NCBI GenBank assembly: GCA_016927185.1
Contig: JAFGND010000103.1
Span: 1 to 12,402 of the forward strand
Length of the DNA stretch: 12,402 bases
Reading direction: 5' to 3'
DNA from: Candidatus Coatesiibacteriota bacterium
GTDB taxonomy: Bacteria > JAFGND01
The notes under the pieces are model-generated. The model was given only the letters and a program-made list of their open reading frames with translations, did not search any database and was not told the DNA's origin. The number at the start of each line of letters is the position of its first letter. The first letter of the stretch is position 1. The position numbers and the translations under genes were made by a program. Below, one piece after another: positions 1-7,549 of the stretch.

Positions 1-346
1 AATAAATTTCGTTAACTGTCCTATATCTCCATATAAAGATTCCGTTTGAGCAGTTTATTGCATAAAGATAATCATCATAACTTCCAATATAAACAACTCC
101 ATCTGAAACACAAGGAGAGGAATAAAAAAAACCATAAGTCCCATATCTCCATTTAAGACTTCCATTTGAGCTGTTTATTGCATAAAGATACCTATCATAA
201 CTGCCAACAAAAACAATTCCAACTGAAATATAAGGGGAAGAGTCAACATAACTATCTGTCTTATATTTCCATATCAAATCTCCTGGTGCTGATAAGAGCA
301 TACTAGATAATGATAGCAGAATTATTATAATTAAAAGGTTTCTCAT
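1..346 (-). CDS. Exported PQQ-like beta-propeller repeat protein (N-terminal part, runs off left edge)
   Basis: I read 115 codons on the minus strand from an ATG at 346-344, preceded at 4 nt by a perfect AGGAGGT (351-357), so the start is secure. Residues 1-20 form a signal peptide (basic start, run of Ile/Leu, likely cleavage after LLSA), so the product is exported. From residue 26 there are two complete 40-residue repeats (26-65 and 66-105) and the start of a third. Each begins W-[KR]-Y, carries SSP and a V-x-[VI]-GSYD-x-YLYAIN-x-SNG core, and matches the PQQ_2/quinoprotein-type beta-propeller blade. Such repeats normally build 6-8 bladed extracellular propellers used as binding or scaffold domains (as in BamB). 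Cofactor binding cannot be judged from two blades. The stop codon lies outside the window. Confidence 0.85.
   Translation of the reverse strand, partial: MRNLLIIIILLSLSSMLLSAPGDLIWKYKTDSYVDSSPYISVGIVFVGSYDRYLYAINSSNGSLKWRYGTYGFFYSSPCVSDGVVYIGSYDDYLYAINCSNGIFIWRYRTVNEIY
32..271 (-). repeat. Two tandem 120-bp repeats encoding propeller blades
   Basis: The DNA repeats with an exact period of 120 bp. For example, the stretch ending in gtttattgcataaagata recurs at about 52-70 and 172-190. Units are 152-271 and 32-151, about 80% identical by eye in the best aligned part. They encode successive 40-residue blades of the PQQ-like protein, which points to recent internal duplication within the gene. 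Confidence 0.8.
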
Positions 347-394
347 TATTACCTCCTATAGATTAATTATGGTTTTTCCTTTTTTATTAAATGC

Positions 395-423
395 AGTAAA
401 AAAATGGCATTATTTAATGTCAA
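395..423 (-). promoter_or_regulatory. Candidate sigma-70-type promoter of the propeller gene
   Basis: On the minus strand, TTGACA (423-418) is followed after exactly 17 nt by TTTACT (400-395), a perfect -35 and a weaker -10. It lies about 50 nt upstream of the propeller gene's start codon. The -35 is preceded by TTCGTTC, resembling other candidate -35 boxes in this window. Confidence 0.5.
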
Positions 424-562
424 GAACGAATTCTATTGTTGTTAATCTAGCCCAAAGACTGAAGGACTGACTTATGTAAAATAGATTAAATAAATGCTAT
501 TAAATATCAAAGATATAAATACAGCATATCAACATCACTTAACAAAACCTTTTTTCAACTTT

Positions 563-573
563 GTTCTTGACAT
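563..573 (+). promoter_or_regulatory. Candidate -35 element upstream of the ligase-AroQ operon
   Basis: GTTCTTGACAT, containing a perfect TTGACA at 567-572, lies 53 nt before the chosen ATG (626). The same 11 bases occur on the opposite strand in this intergenic region (417-427), facing the divergent gene. No convincing -10 is seen at 16-18 nt, so only the -35-like box is claimed. The rest of the 279-nt intergenic region (347-625) is AT-rich with no gene I can support. Confidence 0.35.
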
Positions 574-625
574 GGCATTTGCTCTTTCATTCTTTTTCAG
601 AAGTATTATATTGCAAGGAGAACAA

Positions 626-2317
626 ATGAGACCTGCTTTTCATCCCTTTGAACAGCTTAATTATTATTCAAAAAGCAAACCATCCAAGCTGTTCATTTAT
701 ACTGAAGAAGAAACATATACTTATGAAGACTCCTTGAATATCGTTCTGAAACTGGCACAATGGCTGAAGGAAAAAGGCATTAAGGCTGAAGATAGAGTGG
801 GGATTGCCCTTACAAAAAAGCCGGAAACAGTTTTCCTTTATCTTGCAGCTTTTTATCTTGATGCAATCCCGTTCCCTATTCATCCAGAAGAAACTTCTTC
901 ATACATAGATACAATAATTAATAAAATCAATCCCGGTATCATAATTGGCAACGGAAGAAATGATATTGATAATTTCATGGAATTCAACAAGGATACTTTT
1001 GATACTGCAATAAAGGAAAATGTCAGTCTGGACAGGAACAAGGAATGGAGCGATCCTGAACAGGTAGCATACCTGAATTTCACAAGCGGTTCAACTGGTG
1101 AGCCAAAGGCAGCAATAACCACATATGACAATATATTCCATAATACGATATCATCAATAGAGGCATTGAAACTCAATGTTTTTGATGTTCATCTCTGCCT
1201 CTTCCCGATATGGGTGCATCCTCATGAAATATGGGCAAGACCGCTTTATTTGGGAGGTTCACTTGCCCTTACAGATACAGTATTCCCGAAAACCATGCAT
1301 AATATAATAGAAAAAGCAAACATTACTGCAATGATGGCAGTAGCTCCAATATATCAGACACTCATCTCCATAAAGACACCCCTCAGGATAAGCTCTCTGA
1401 GAGTTGCAGAATCAGGTGGCATGTATTTTCCGCCATTCCTTATAAAAGAATTCAGGAACAAGACAGGCATAACAGTCATTCCTGTCTGGGGAAGCACTGA
1501 AACTACTGGAATAGCTTTCTATAATGACGATCCTAAAGGGGATGTCACCTCAATCGGAAAACTATGCCCTGGATATGAATACAGATTGTCCGAAGGTGTT
1601 GTAAAGGAACTCATGATAAGAGGAAAGGGAGTTGTTTCTGGATATTACAATCTTGATGAAGAGAACAGGAAGAATTTCAGGGATGGCTGGTACTATACAG
1701 GTGACAATATAATAGAGAAGGATGGAAACCTGATATTCATTGGCAGAGAAGCTGGATTGATTAAAGTTGCAGGCTTGAAAGCCTATCCCCTTGAGATAGA
1801 ACAAGCTCTGCTGAAGCATCCGGCGGTTTCAGAAGCTGCTGTAATTGCAACTGAAGACAAGATTAAGGGTGAAGTTCCAAAGGCATTCATATCATTGAAA
1901 TCAGAATCTGAAACACCTCTTGAAATAAGGAAATTCCTGAGGGAGCATCTGCTTGATTATAAGATACCGAAGGATATCGAGATACTTGAGGGCTTGCCCA
2001 AGACTTCATCTGGCAAGGTGTCATATAAAAGGCTGAAGGAAATGGAGCTTGAACAGACAAAGATCCTGCTTGAACTTGAAAGGAAAATAAATAAACTGGA
2101 TATAGAGCTTATCTCCATAATCAAGCAGAGATATGATTTGCTGATGGAAATACTGAATATGAGAAAATCACTGGAGCTTTCTTCATATTCTCTCAGATTG
2201 AAGAAGGAGCTTTCTGACAAGGCAGCTGAGGAAGCTCTTAAACAGGATCTTCCGATAGATGTAATAAGGGATTTGCTGGACATTTTGTTTGATAAATCAA
2301 GCTTGAGGAATATATAA
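626..2317 (+). CDS. Adenylate-forming acid-CoA ligase fused to a chorismate-mutase-like (AroQ) domain
   Basis: The protein has 563 residues. The frame is open back to 494, but the start is placed at 626 because AAGGAG precedes that ATG closely and homology to the family begins there; the earlier ATG lacks a ribosome site. Residues 1-470 form a complete ANL-superfamily ligase. Visible motifs are [11 protein letters not shown] (P-loop-like A3, 152-162), VWGSTETTG (A5), YYTGDN (A7), [20 protein letters not shown] (A8) and PKTSSGK with the likely catalytic Lys464 (A10). It should activate a carboxylic acid with ATP and pass it to CoA or a carrier; the substrate is unknown. Residues about 478-560 form a helical AroQ-type chorismate mutase-like domain, joined by only about ten residues. 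Several mutase catalytic positions appear substituted. The next gene is DAHP synthase, overlapping by one base (TAATG), so the domain probably belongs to shikimate control. Confidence 0.85.
   Translation: MRPAFHPFEQLNYYSKSKPSKLFIYTEEETYTYEDSLNIVLKLAQWLKEKGIKAEDRVGIALTKKPETVFLYLAAFYLDAIPFPIHPEETSSYIDTIINKINPGIIIGNGRNDIDNFMEFNKDTFDTAIKENVSLDRNKEWSDPEQVAYLNFTSGSTGEPKAAITTYDNIFHNTISSIEALKLNVFDVHLCLFPIWVHPHEIWARPLYLGGSLALTDTVFPKTMHNIIEKANITAMMAVAPIYQTLISIKTPLRISSLRVAESGGMYFPPFLIKEFRNKTGITVIPVWGSTETTGIAFYNDDPKGDVTSIGKLCPGYEYRLSEGVVKELMIRGKGVVSGYYNLDEENRKNFRDGWYYTGDNIIEKDGNLIFIGREAGLIKVAGLKAYPLEIEQALLKHPAVSEAAVIATEDKIKGEVPKAFISLKSESETPLEIRKFLREHLLDYKIPKDIEILEGLPKTSSGKVSYKRLKEMELEQTKILLELERKINKLDIELISIIKQRYDLLMEILNMRKSLELSSYSLRLKKELSDKAAEEALKQDLPIDVIRDLLDILFDKSSLRNI
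2057..2305 (+). other. AroQ chorismate-mutase-like domain within the ligase gene
   Basis: Residues 478-560 align by eye with the N-terminal mutase of E. coli PheA and the N-terminal domain of B. subtilis AroA. They share the pattern L-x-x-K-I-x-x-L-D, an aligned Arg for E. coli Arg28, and a C-terminal helix ending in D-K-S-S-L with Ser at the Ser84 position. Other active-site positions differ in this ungapped alignment: Arg11 is Glu (with Arg one residue later), Lys39 is Arg, Asp48 is Ser, Arg51 is Leu, Glu52 is Lys and Gln88 is Asn. A shift of one residue could rescue one or two of these, but not all. I infer a domain with the mutase fold that is likely non-catalytic or altered. Confidence 0.65.
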
Positions 2318-3102
2318 TGGGTAATATCAAGACAGTAAAAGTGAATGATTGCGAAATTGGAGGAGACAGGTTCATATTCATGGCAGGTCCATGCAGTGTT
2401 GAATCAGAAGAACAAATAATGAAAATAGCCACTCTTCTTGATGAACTGAAAATCCACATTTTGCGAGGCGGGGCATTCAAGCCAAGAACTTCCCCTGTAG
2501 CTTTTCAGGGACTCGGACTTGAGGGGTTGAAGTTGCTAAGGAAAGCTGCAGATAAATACAAACTTCTTGTAGTCACTGAAGTTATGGATACAAAGGACAT
2601 ATCCCTTATTTCTGAATATGCTGATATTCTTCAGGTAGGAACAAGGAACATGTTCAATTACAGCCTGCTCAAGGAGCTGGGTAAGGCAAGGAAAGCAGTG
2701 CTTCTGAAGAGATCATTCATGGCAACCATAGAAGAATATGTAATGGCAAGCGAATACATACTTCAAGGCGGGAATGAGGATCTGATTTATTGTGAACGCG
2801 GCATAAGAACTTTCATGAAAGAGACAAGATTCACACTTGATATCTCAGCTATCCCCCTGATAAAACAGATGACAAACAGACCAGTAATAATAGATCCAAG
2901 CCATGCAACCGGAATAAGATCCCTAATTCTCCCCATGACAAAGGCTGGACTTGTAACAGGGGCATCAGGAGCAATGATTGAAGTCCATCCCGATCCTGAT
3001 AAGGCTTTGTCAGATGGTGCACAATCACTTAATCTTAATCAATTCAGGGCTGTCATTGAAGAGGTAAGGAAACTTGAAAATCAGATAAAAGCAAGTGATT
3101 AG
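2317..3102 (+). CDS. aroF: 3-deoxy-7-phosphoheptulonate (DAHP) synthase, AroG/KdsA-like type
   Basis: This 261-residue enzyme condenses phosphoenolpyruvate with erythrose 4-phosphate, the first step of the shikimate pathway, in the cytoplasm. The family signature is intact: AGPCSVES (23-30), [11 protein letters not shown] (50-60), [42 protein letters not shown] and [20 protein letters not shown]. The expected metal ligands are Cys26, His196, Glu222 and Asp233. It is the short subfamily I-beta core, lacking both the N-terminal ferredoxin-like domain of Thermotoga and the N-terminal mutase domain of Bacillus enzymes, so it carries no regulatory domain of its own. A mutase-like domain instead ends the preceding gene, whose stop overlaps this ATG by one base; GAGGA at 2305-2309 is the ribosome site. 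The symbol is generic, since this family is variously named aroA, aroF or aroG. Confidence 0.93.
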   Translation: MGNIKTVKVNDCEIGGDRFIFMAGPCSVESEEQIMKIATLLDELKIHILRGGAFKPRTSPVAFQGLGLEGLKLLRKAADKYKLLVVTEVMDTKDISLISEYADILQVGTRNMFNYSLLKELGKARKAVLLKRSFMATIEEYVMASEYILQGGNEDLIYCERGIRTFMKETRFTLDISAIPLIKQMTNRPVIIDPSHATGIRSLILPMTKAGLVTGASGAMIEVHPDPDKALSDGAQSLNLNQFRAVIEEVRKLENQIKASD

Positions 3103-3952
3103 CATAGTAGTTATAACCCACAAGAGAATTTTCTCCTTGAAAGCTCTTCTGGATGCATTGAATGCAGAAACTGAGGAATTCGAGATAGTTCTTATCAACA
3201 ATTCGTCATCAAAAGAAGAGGAAGAACTACTAAAGTACTATGATAATATAAGATACTTATCAATGGGAGCTAATATTGATTTATCGCAAGCAAGGAATTT
3301 GGGTATGAACGCAAGTGAAGGCGATATAATTGCATTCACTGATGATGATTGCATCCCCAAAAATGGCTGGCTGAATGTAATCAAGGAGAATATTGGTGAT
3401 TATGATGCAATAGGAGGACCTGTTTTAAGCTACCTTGCACTCAAGTATCCATGGTGGTGGGACGATGAATATTCATGGCTTATTGGCTTATCACCTCCTG
3501 CAATGAATTACGAAGAAGAAGGAATTGTCCATATCCCTCAAACAGCAAATATCGCCCTGAAAAGGAAGGTGGCACAGAAAGTCCAATTCAGGGAAGCACT
3601 AGGCAAACCCAGGCTCCCCCTGAGAGAAGATACATTATTCTGGAAGGATATAAGAAGCAAGGGATTCAAGGTCAGGATTATTCCTGAAATGATTGTATAT
3701 CACAGAATTCCTCAAGAGAGGCTTTACTTCCATGCCTGTATAAAGCGGAGTTTCAATGATGGATTATTACAGGGATATTTCAGGGAGGAAGACTTGAAAA
3801 AGATAATCAAGTTCGGTTTGATTTCTTTTATTGAAATATTTGTGGAGATGCTCAGGATTAGACCAAAGTTTGTTGCTGCACATATTCTTCAGACAATGAG
3901 AAGCATGGGCTTTTTATATGGAATATTATTATACAAATCAAGAAATGTTTAA
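3095..3952 (+). CDS. Family 2 glycosyltransferase
   Basis: The 285-residue protein starts at GTG 3095, inside the end of the DAHP synthase gene (8-base overlap). No ATG lies upstream of the first beta-strand [10 protein letters not shown], so the GTG start is required. The GT-A fold is clear: [10 protein letters not shown], a strand and turn with [29 protein letters not shown], then D83-D84-D85-C86 as the metal/nucleotide-sugar DXD site, and [11 protein letters not shown] as the likely catalytic-acid region. A Trp-rich patch ([11 protein letters not shown]) may contact the acceptor. The C-terminal 60 residues are amphipathic or hydrophobic, suggesting membrane association without a full span. 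Donor and acceptor are unknown. The acceptor may be made by neighbouring genes, but this is inference. Confidence 0.85.
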   Translation: MISIVVITHKRIFSLKALLDALNAETEEFEIVLINNSSSKEEEELLKYYDNIRYLSMGANIDLSQARNLGMNASEGDIIAFTDDDCIPKNGWLNVIKENIGDYDAIGGPVLSYLALKYPWWWDDEYSWLIGLSPPAMNYEEEGIVHIPQTANIALKRKVAQKVQFREALGKPRLPLREDTLFWKDIRSKGFKVRIIPEMIVYHRIPQERLYFHACIKRSFNDGLLQGYFREEDLKKIIKFGLISFIEIFVEMLRIRPKFVAAHILQTMRSMGFLYGILLYKSRNV

Positions 3953-3963
3953 AGAAGGTAAAA

Positions 3964-4485
3964 ATGGAAAATGAATTTGTTCTTGTGGAAGTGGAAAGTC
4001 TTCTGTTTGACGATCACACAAAATCTCCTGTTGTTGTTCTCAAGGCAGTAGAGGGAGAGGAAGGCTGGATATTACCAATCTGGATAGGAGCTTTTGAGGC
4101 AACAGCAATGGCAATGGAGCTGGAAAATGTCTCTCTTCCCAGACCATTCACTCATGATCTGATGAAAAATCTCATCAGCATGCTTGGTGGAGAGCTGATT
4201 CAAATAGAGATTCACAGCAATGTAAAAGGAACCTATATGGCAAATATGGTAATAATGCAGAATGGAGAAAAAAAGTATCTTGATGCAAGACCTTCAGACA
4301 GCATCATCCTTGCAATGAAATACAAGGCAAAGATTTACGCAAATCCTTCGCTTCTTCAATCAATAAATCCTGAGGAGATGAAAACTCAATATCAGGCAGA
4401 TTTTACTATTGAGAAAGAACCGGACGTTGATTTGGGTAGTCTTCTTAGAGATCTGCGACCAGAAGATTTCGGTCGCAATGAATAA
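3964..4485 (+). CDS. Bifunctional nuclease family protein (DUF151/BFN)
   Basis: The 173-residue protein has an AAGAAGG ribosome site five bases before its ATG and lies 11 bases after the glycosyltransferase. The DUF151 core fills residues 3-130: V-E-S-L at the start, LPIWIGAFEATA (37-48), LPRPFTHDLM, and the hallmark LDARPSDSIILAM (106-118). Plant BFN proteins of this family have DNase and RNase activity. In bacteria the family is common, usually of unproven biochemical role, and often sits beside unrelated housekeeping genes. The last 40 residues are an acidic tail, as in many bacterial members. A role in this operon's pathway is not evident from the sequence. Confidence 0.9.
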   Translation: MENEFVLVEVESLLFDDHTKSPVVVLKAVEGEEGWILPIWIGAFEATAMAMELENVSLPRPFTHDLMKNLISMLGGELIQIEIHSNVKGTYMANMVIMQNGEKKYLDARPSDSIILAMKYKAKIYANPSLLQSINPEEMKTQYQADFTIEKEPDVDLGSLLRDLRPEDFGRNE

Positions 4486-5676
4486 ATGCCAAAAGTATAT
4501 GATGTAGCAATAATTGGCTCAGGACCTGCGGGATCAACATGTGCTTATTACCTTTCAAAAGCAGGTCTGCAAAACGCAATCCTCCAGAAGGGAAAGTCAG
4601 TTGGAGAACCTCTGCAATGTGCTGAAGGTCTAATCAGAAAAGCATTGCTTGAGGAATGGGAATTACCTCTTTCAGATAAAGCACTGGTTTCATATATAGA
4701 CAAGGCACTCATAGTCTCTCCTGGCAATATAAAAGCTAATGTGAGTTTTCCCAGAGGAGGTTTGATGCTTGACAGGAGACAATTCGATAAAGAGCTCGCA
4801 AATGAAGCAGTCAAGAAGGGAAGCACACTTTATCTGGATTTTCAGGCTACGAGGATAGAGAAAATAGATAATTTATGGCATATCTACAGCAAAGATAATA
4901 AGCTAGTTAAATCCAGGGCATTGATAGGTGCTGACGGGGTTGGAAGTTTTACAGGGAGATATTTGAAAATAATACCTCCCTTGAAACCCGAACAGGTTCA
5001 TACATGTTTTCAGGTAATTGCAGAAAACGTTTCTCTGGAAAGAAACAGGATTGAATTATACTTGAATCCAGAAATTGCTCCAGGTGGATATATATGGGTA
5101 TTCCCCAAAGGCGACAGCAAGGCTAATATTGGACTTGGCTGCCATAGAAGTGTCTGGAATATCAGGGACAGGACTCTTGAAAAAAGGCTTATGCAGTTTA
5201 TTGCTCAAAGGTATAATGATTGCAGGATAACTGGCAAGATAAGAGGTATCACACCAGCAGTGGAAAAATTCCCCATGATGGTAGATGATGGAGTTATAAT
5301 AGTTGGAGATGCTGCCCATGTAACAGATCCCTTCTCTGGAGGTGGAACGCATAATGCACTCCGTACTGGACATCTCGCTGCAAAATGGCTGACGAGAGCA
5401 TTCAATGAACGAAATCTCTCTAAAGAATTTCTTGATGGATACAGAAGGGAATGGATAGAAAGAAGGGAATTCGTTCATAAGCTGCTTTACAAGACAAGTA
5501 CATGGCTTAGAGAATCTGATGACAAGGAACTGGATAAGCTAGTGGAGATTACCCAGGATTTATTTGGCAATATTTCCCTAAATGAGCTGAAAATTCCTTA
5601 TGTCCTGAAAAAAGTACTGATACATCATCCTGTTTATGCATTAAAATCTGCAGGGATATTTCTGAACAAGAAATAA
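4486..5676 (+). CDS. Geranylgeranyl-reductase-family FAD-dependent oxidoreductase
   Basis: The 396-residue protein starts directly after the BFN stop (TAAATG), so it is probably translationally coupled; no ribosome site is seen. The N-terminal Rossmann motif IIGSGPAGSTCA (Gly11, Gly13, Gly16) binds FAD. GEPLQCAEG (40-48, with Cys45) matches the C-x-E-G region typical of archaeal and bacterial geranylgeranyl reductases. GADGVGS (148-154), GGYIWVFPKG (200-209) and GDAAHVTDPFSGGG (274-287) complete the group 3 flavoprotein pattern. Members saturate isoprenoid chains of lipids, quinones or chlorophyll; others in COG0644 act as dehydrogenases or halogenases. The substrate is most likely an isoprenoid chain, but this is family-level inference. 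It ends the five-gene run, and its stop abuts the stop of the convergent gene. Confidence 0.85.
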   Translation: MPKVYDVAIIGSGPAGSTCAYYLSKAGLQNAILQKGKSVGEPLQCAEGLIRKALLEEWELPLSDKALVSYIDKALIVSPGNIKANVSFPRGGLMLDRRQFDKELANEAVKKGSTLYLDFQATRIEKIDNLWHIYSKDNKLVKSRALIGADGVGSFTGRYLKIIPPLKPEQVHTCFQVIAENVSLERNRIELYLNPEIAPGGYIWVFPKGDSKANIGLGCHRSVWNIRDRTLEKRLMQFIAQRYNDCRITGKIRGITPAVEKFPMMVDDGVIIVGDAAHVTDPFSGGGTHNALRTGHLAAKWLTRAFNERNLSKEFLDGYRREWIERREFVHKLLYKTSTWLRESDDKELDKLVEITQDLFGNISLNELKIPYVLKKVLIHHPVYALKSAGIFLNKK

Positions 5677-6243
5677 TCACTTGTATTGAATAATCTTCTT
5701 TTTTATTTCTATGCCAAGCTTTTTTGCAATAGAACTTGCCAGCATTTCCAGCTCATTCCCTTTTACCTCTGCATCTGTGACTGAAGTTAACACAAACACG
5801 CTTTTTTCTGCTAACGCCACATAACATGTAGATTTGTTATTCTTGACAGTTGCATTAGAGCCTGGCAAGTCCTTTTCCTTCAATTTGTAAATCATGGAGG
5901 CTCCATCAGCTTTATTGAAGAAGTATATATGCACTTCCACTTCCTTGTTATTATTCCCTTCATAATTAAATGCATATGCTTTTTTTAAACCATTTTGAAT
6001 GTAAATTTCAGCTCCTCCATTTATAAGATCAAAAAGGTTATCTTCATTATAGACAGATATTTCGCTTTTCAAAGTGAAATCAGATATCTTTTTTACTAAT
6101 TCAGGTTTATCGTTTTCTTTTTTCTCATCTTTCCTTTGGATTTCTTTTTTATCTATATTTTCCTTTTTTTCCTCTTTTGCCATGCTTCCTGAGCAGGAAA
6201 AAAGCAGGAGAGTTAATATAATTAAATAATGAATCTTTTCCAT
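5677..6243 (-). CDS. Predicted lipoprotein, DUF6599-like
   Basis: Start chosen at 6243: that ATG follows AAAGGAGAAGG and opens a lipoprotein signal (basic MEKIH, hydrophobic LIILTLLLF, then S-C at residue 17), whereas the ATG at 6291 adds a poorly placed extension. The 188-residue product is therefore probably lipid-anchored at Cys17. Residues about 22-51 are a highly charged Lys/Glu tether. The globular part contains LFDLINGGAEIYIQNGL, followed by V-E-V-H-I-Y-F-F and a D-G-A-S motif, which I recognise as the DUF6599-type pattern of deltaproteobacteria and related diderms; its function is unknown. The gene is monocistronic and convergent with the preceding operon with no bases between the stop codons. 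A TTGACA box lies 43 nt upstream. Confidence 0.8.
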   Translation of the reverse strand: MEKIHYLIILTLLLFSCSGSMAKEEKKENIDKKEIQRKDEKKENDKPELVKKISDFTLKSEISVYNEDNLFDLINGGAEIYIQNGLKKAYAFNYEGNNNKEVEVHIYFFNKADGASMIYKLKEKDLPGSNATVKNNKSTCYVALAEKSVFVLTSVTDAEVKGNELEMLASSIAKKLGIEIKKKIIQYK

Positions 6244-6284
6244 CCCTTCTCCTTTCATGGATGAGAAATCATATAATAAAAATA

Positions 6285-6298
6285 TTGTCAATACAAAC
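6285..6298 (-). promoter_or_regulatory. GTTTGTATTGACAA box upstream of the lipoprotein gene
   Basis: On the minus strand, 14 bases (6298-6285) containing a perfect TTGACA are identical to a box at 10203-10216 upstream of the sigma factor gene. The likeliest reading is a shared -35 with conserved upstream bases. No good -10 is found at 16-18 nt (TTTCTC at 17), so a regulator site is the alternative. Confidence 0.45.
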
Positions 6299-6352
6299 TC
6301 TTTTTAATATTTCCACTTGACTTATATGCTTTATTTTTTGTTTTGTTTGTAA

Positions 6353-7549
6353 ATGCTTAAACGGTCTGAAAACATACTTATTGAGCTTGAGAGGGAGCTT
6401 CTTTATGATATAGAGAACGCAGCTGAATGGACAGGCATTCCTGTACAAAGGTTGATGTCAATTACAAACTGGTCACCTGTATTGACTCATGCAATTCCCA
6501 ACTGGCTTGATATTTCAAAAAACAGTCAAATATATGGGTATAGTATTAAACTGCCATTTCTTGAGAACTTCAGACAATTTCCTGCAATACTGGACAGGAA
6601 CCTGACACCACTCTCATTGAAATCAGAAGCCCTGAAAATGATACATCAGGCAGCTATTTATAGATTGTACCTGCCGTCCCAGATAATAGGCATGGCAATC
6701 AGTAAAGAGGAATTAAGTAGTGAATATATAGAGCAATTAATGAGAAGTGTGTACAGATCAATTGCATTGAATGGAAAATCAGTATTATTTTCAGTATATC
6801 CTGAATGCCCAAATCCACTTCCATTATCTGCAAAATATATTACAAAGACTGAAAAACCTCTTCCTGATCCTTTACCTGAAGAAGGACTGACAGCATTTGC
6901 TGCAGGCTGTATTGCAAAAATGCTATTTGAGGAGGAAAAAATCCCTGATGAAGAAAAGAAACTGATTGTTATTGGTTTGCATTCAAATTTCTCGGATCTA
7001 ATAAAATTGGCTGAGCAAAACAGATGGAAAATAGTTGGCATAAATTATCAGAGGGCGTATTATTTGAATAACGAGGGATTTGATCTTGAAATGTTGCTGA
7101 AAGATAAATCCGCAGTTCAATATCTTTCTAAAATGCCGAATACAAAAGTTGCAAACCCTTCCGAATTTTTTTCTACAGAATCCTGTATTGCAATTGCTCT
7201 TGAAAGAAGGCCACTAATTCTGGAGGGTACTCTAGAGAAACTTAATTGCAGGTATCTGTTTTGTGCATTCAAGAAACCTCTTCATAAAGAGGAAATAAAA
7301 AATCTTGATAGAAGAGGGATTGTTGCATTCCCTGAAATACTTTTTCCTGCTGATTCCCTGCTTTATTTCCATCTCAATTGCGTTGAGGAGAATTATGGGA
7401 TAAACTTCTGCCTGGAGGATTACAGAGATTACCTGGAAGAAATAGTCCTTGAGACAACAAGAGATATCTGGAAGAAGTCCAGGTGTGAAAAATTAGATTT
7501 GTTCAAACTATGTTATTTTGTTGCATGGGAAAATTTAAAATTCATTTAA
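6353..7549 (+). CDS. Glutamate-dehydrogenase-fold protein lacking catalytic lysines (probable pseudoenzyme)
   Basis: This 398-residue protein is close to the usual ~415 of Glu/Leu/Phe/Val dehydrogenases, and the whole family layout can be followed by eye. IYGYSIKL (60-67) sits at the family's GYRVQH. ALKMIHQAAIYRLYLPSQII (93-112) corresponds to the ALAMLMTWKCALxxLPYGGAKGG stretch. KLIVIGLHSNFSDL (203-216) sits at the Rossmann glycine loop, KIVGINYQRAYYLNNEGFDL at its second strand, RRGIVAFPEIL (320-330) at RGIxVVPDIL, and KLDLFKLCYFVAWENL at the C-terminal VDLRTAAYxVAxERI. The three substrate or catalytic lysines read Ile79, Ala101 and Gly113, the catalytic Asp region reads VYPECP, and the coenzyme glycines are gone. 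I infer a non-catalytic or repurposed fold. The gene overlaps the following Omp85 gene. No ribosome site precedes the ATG. Confidence 0.65.
   Translation: MLKRSENILIELERELLYDIENAAEWTGIPVQRLMSITNWSPVLTHAIPNWLDISKNSQIYGYSIKLPFLENFRQFPAILDRNLTPLSLKSEALKMIHQAAIYRLYLPSQIIGMAISKEELSSEYIEQLMRSVYRSIALNGKSVLFSVYPECPNPLPLSAKYITKTEKPLPDPLPEEGLTAFAAGCIAKMLFEEEKIPDEEKKLIVIGLHSNFSDLIKLAEQNRWKIVGINYQRAYYLNNEGFDLEMLLKDKSAVQYLSKMPNTKVANPSEFFSTESCIAIALERRPLILEGTLEKLNCRYLFCAFKKPLHKEEIKNLDRRGIVAFPEILFPADSLLYFHLNCVEENYGINFCLEDYRDYLEEIVLETTRDIWKKSRCEKLDLFKLCYFVAWENLKFI

Noticed and set aside
32-190. CRISPR-like direct repeats
   Set aside because: The period is 120 bp with no short constant repeat and unique spacers. 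The repeats encode 40-residue propeller blades in frame.
567-590. Sigma-54 promoter (TGGCAT then TTGC) before the ligase gene
   Set aside because: The GG and GC elements are not at the required 10-base spacing. The match is only to loose fragments.
494-625. 44-residue N-terminal extension of the ligase from an ATG at 494
   Set aside because: No ribosome site precedes it and it does not resemble ligase N-termini. The ATG at 626 has AAGGAG at proper spacing, and a TTGACA box lies inside the extension.
2280-2330. Sequencing frameshift splitting a Bacillus-type AroQ-DAHP synthase fusion
   Set aside because: The DAHP synthase frame has a stop at 2293-2295, the mutase-like helix ends normally before its own stop, and the ATG has a GAGGA ribosome site. 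The mutase-like domain is also in one frame with the ligase.
5056-5478. Minus-strand 140-codon open frame opposite the flavoprotein gene
   Set aside because: It lies wholly within a strongly conserved gene on the other strand, shows no domain or ribosome site, and is a shadow frame. Other antisense frames in the window were dismissed for the same reason.
7510-7524. Earlier ATG for the Omp85 gene
   Set aside because: It would put five extra residues (MLFCC) ahead of a normal basic signal-peptide start. The 7525 ATG is the better choice, though neither has a ribosome site.
6353-7549. Functional glutamate or leucine dehydrogenase
   Set aside because: The fold landmarks are present, but the active-site lysines and the coenzyme glycine loop are missing in my alignment.
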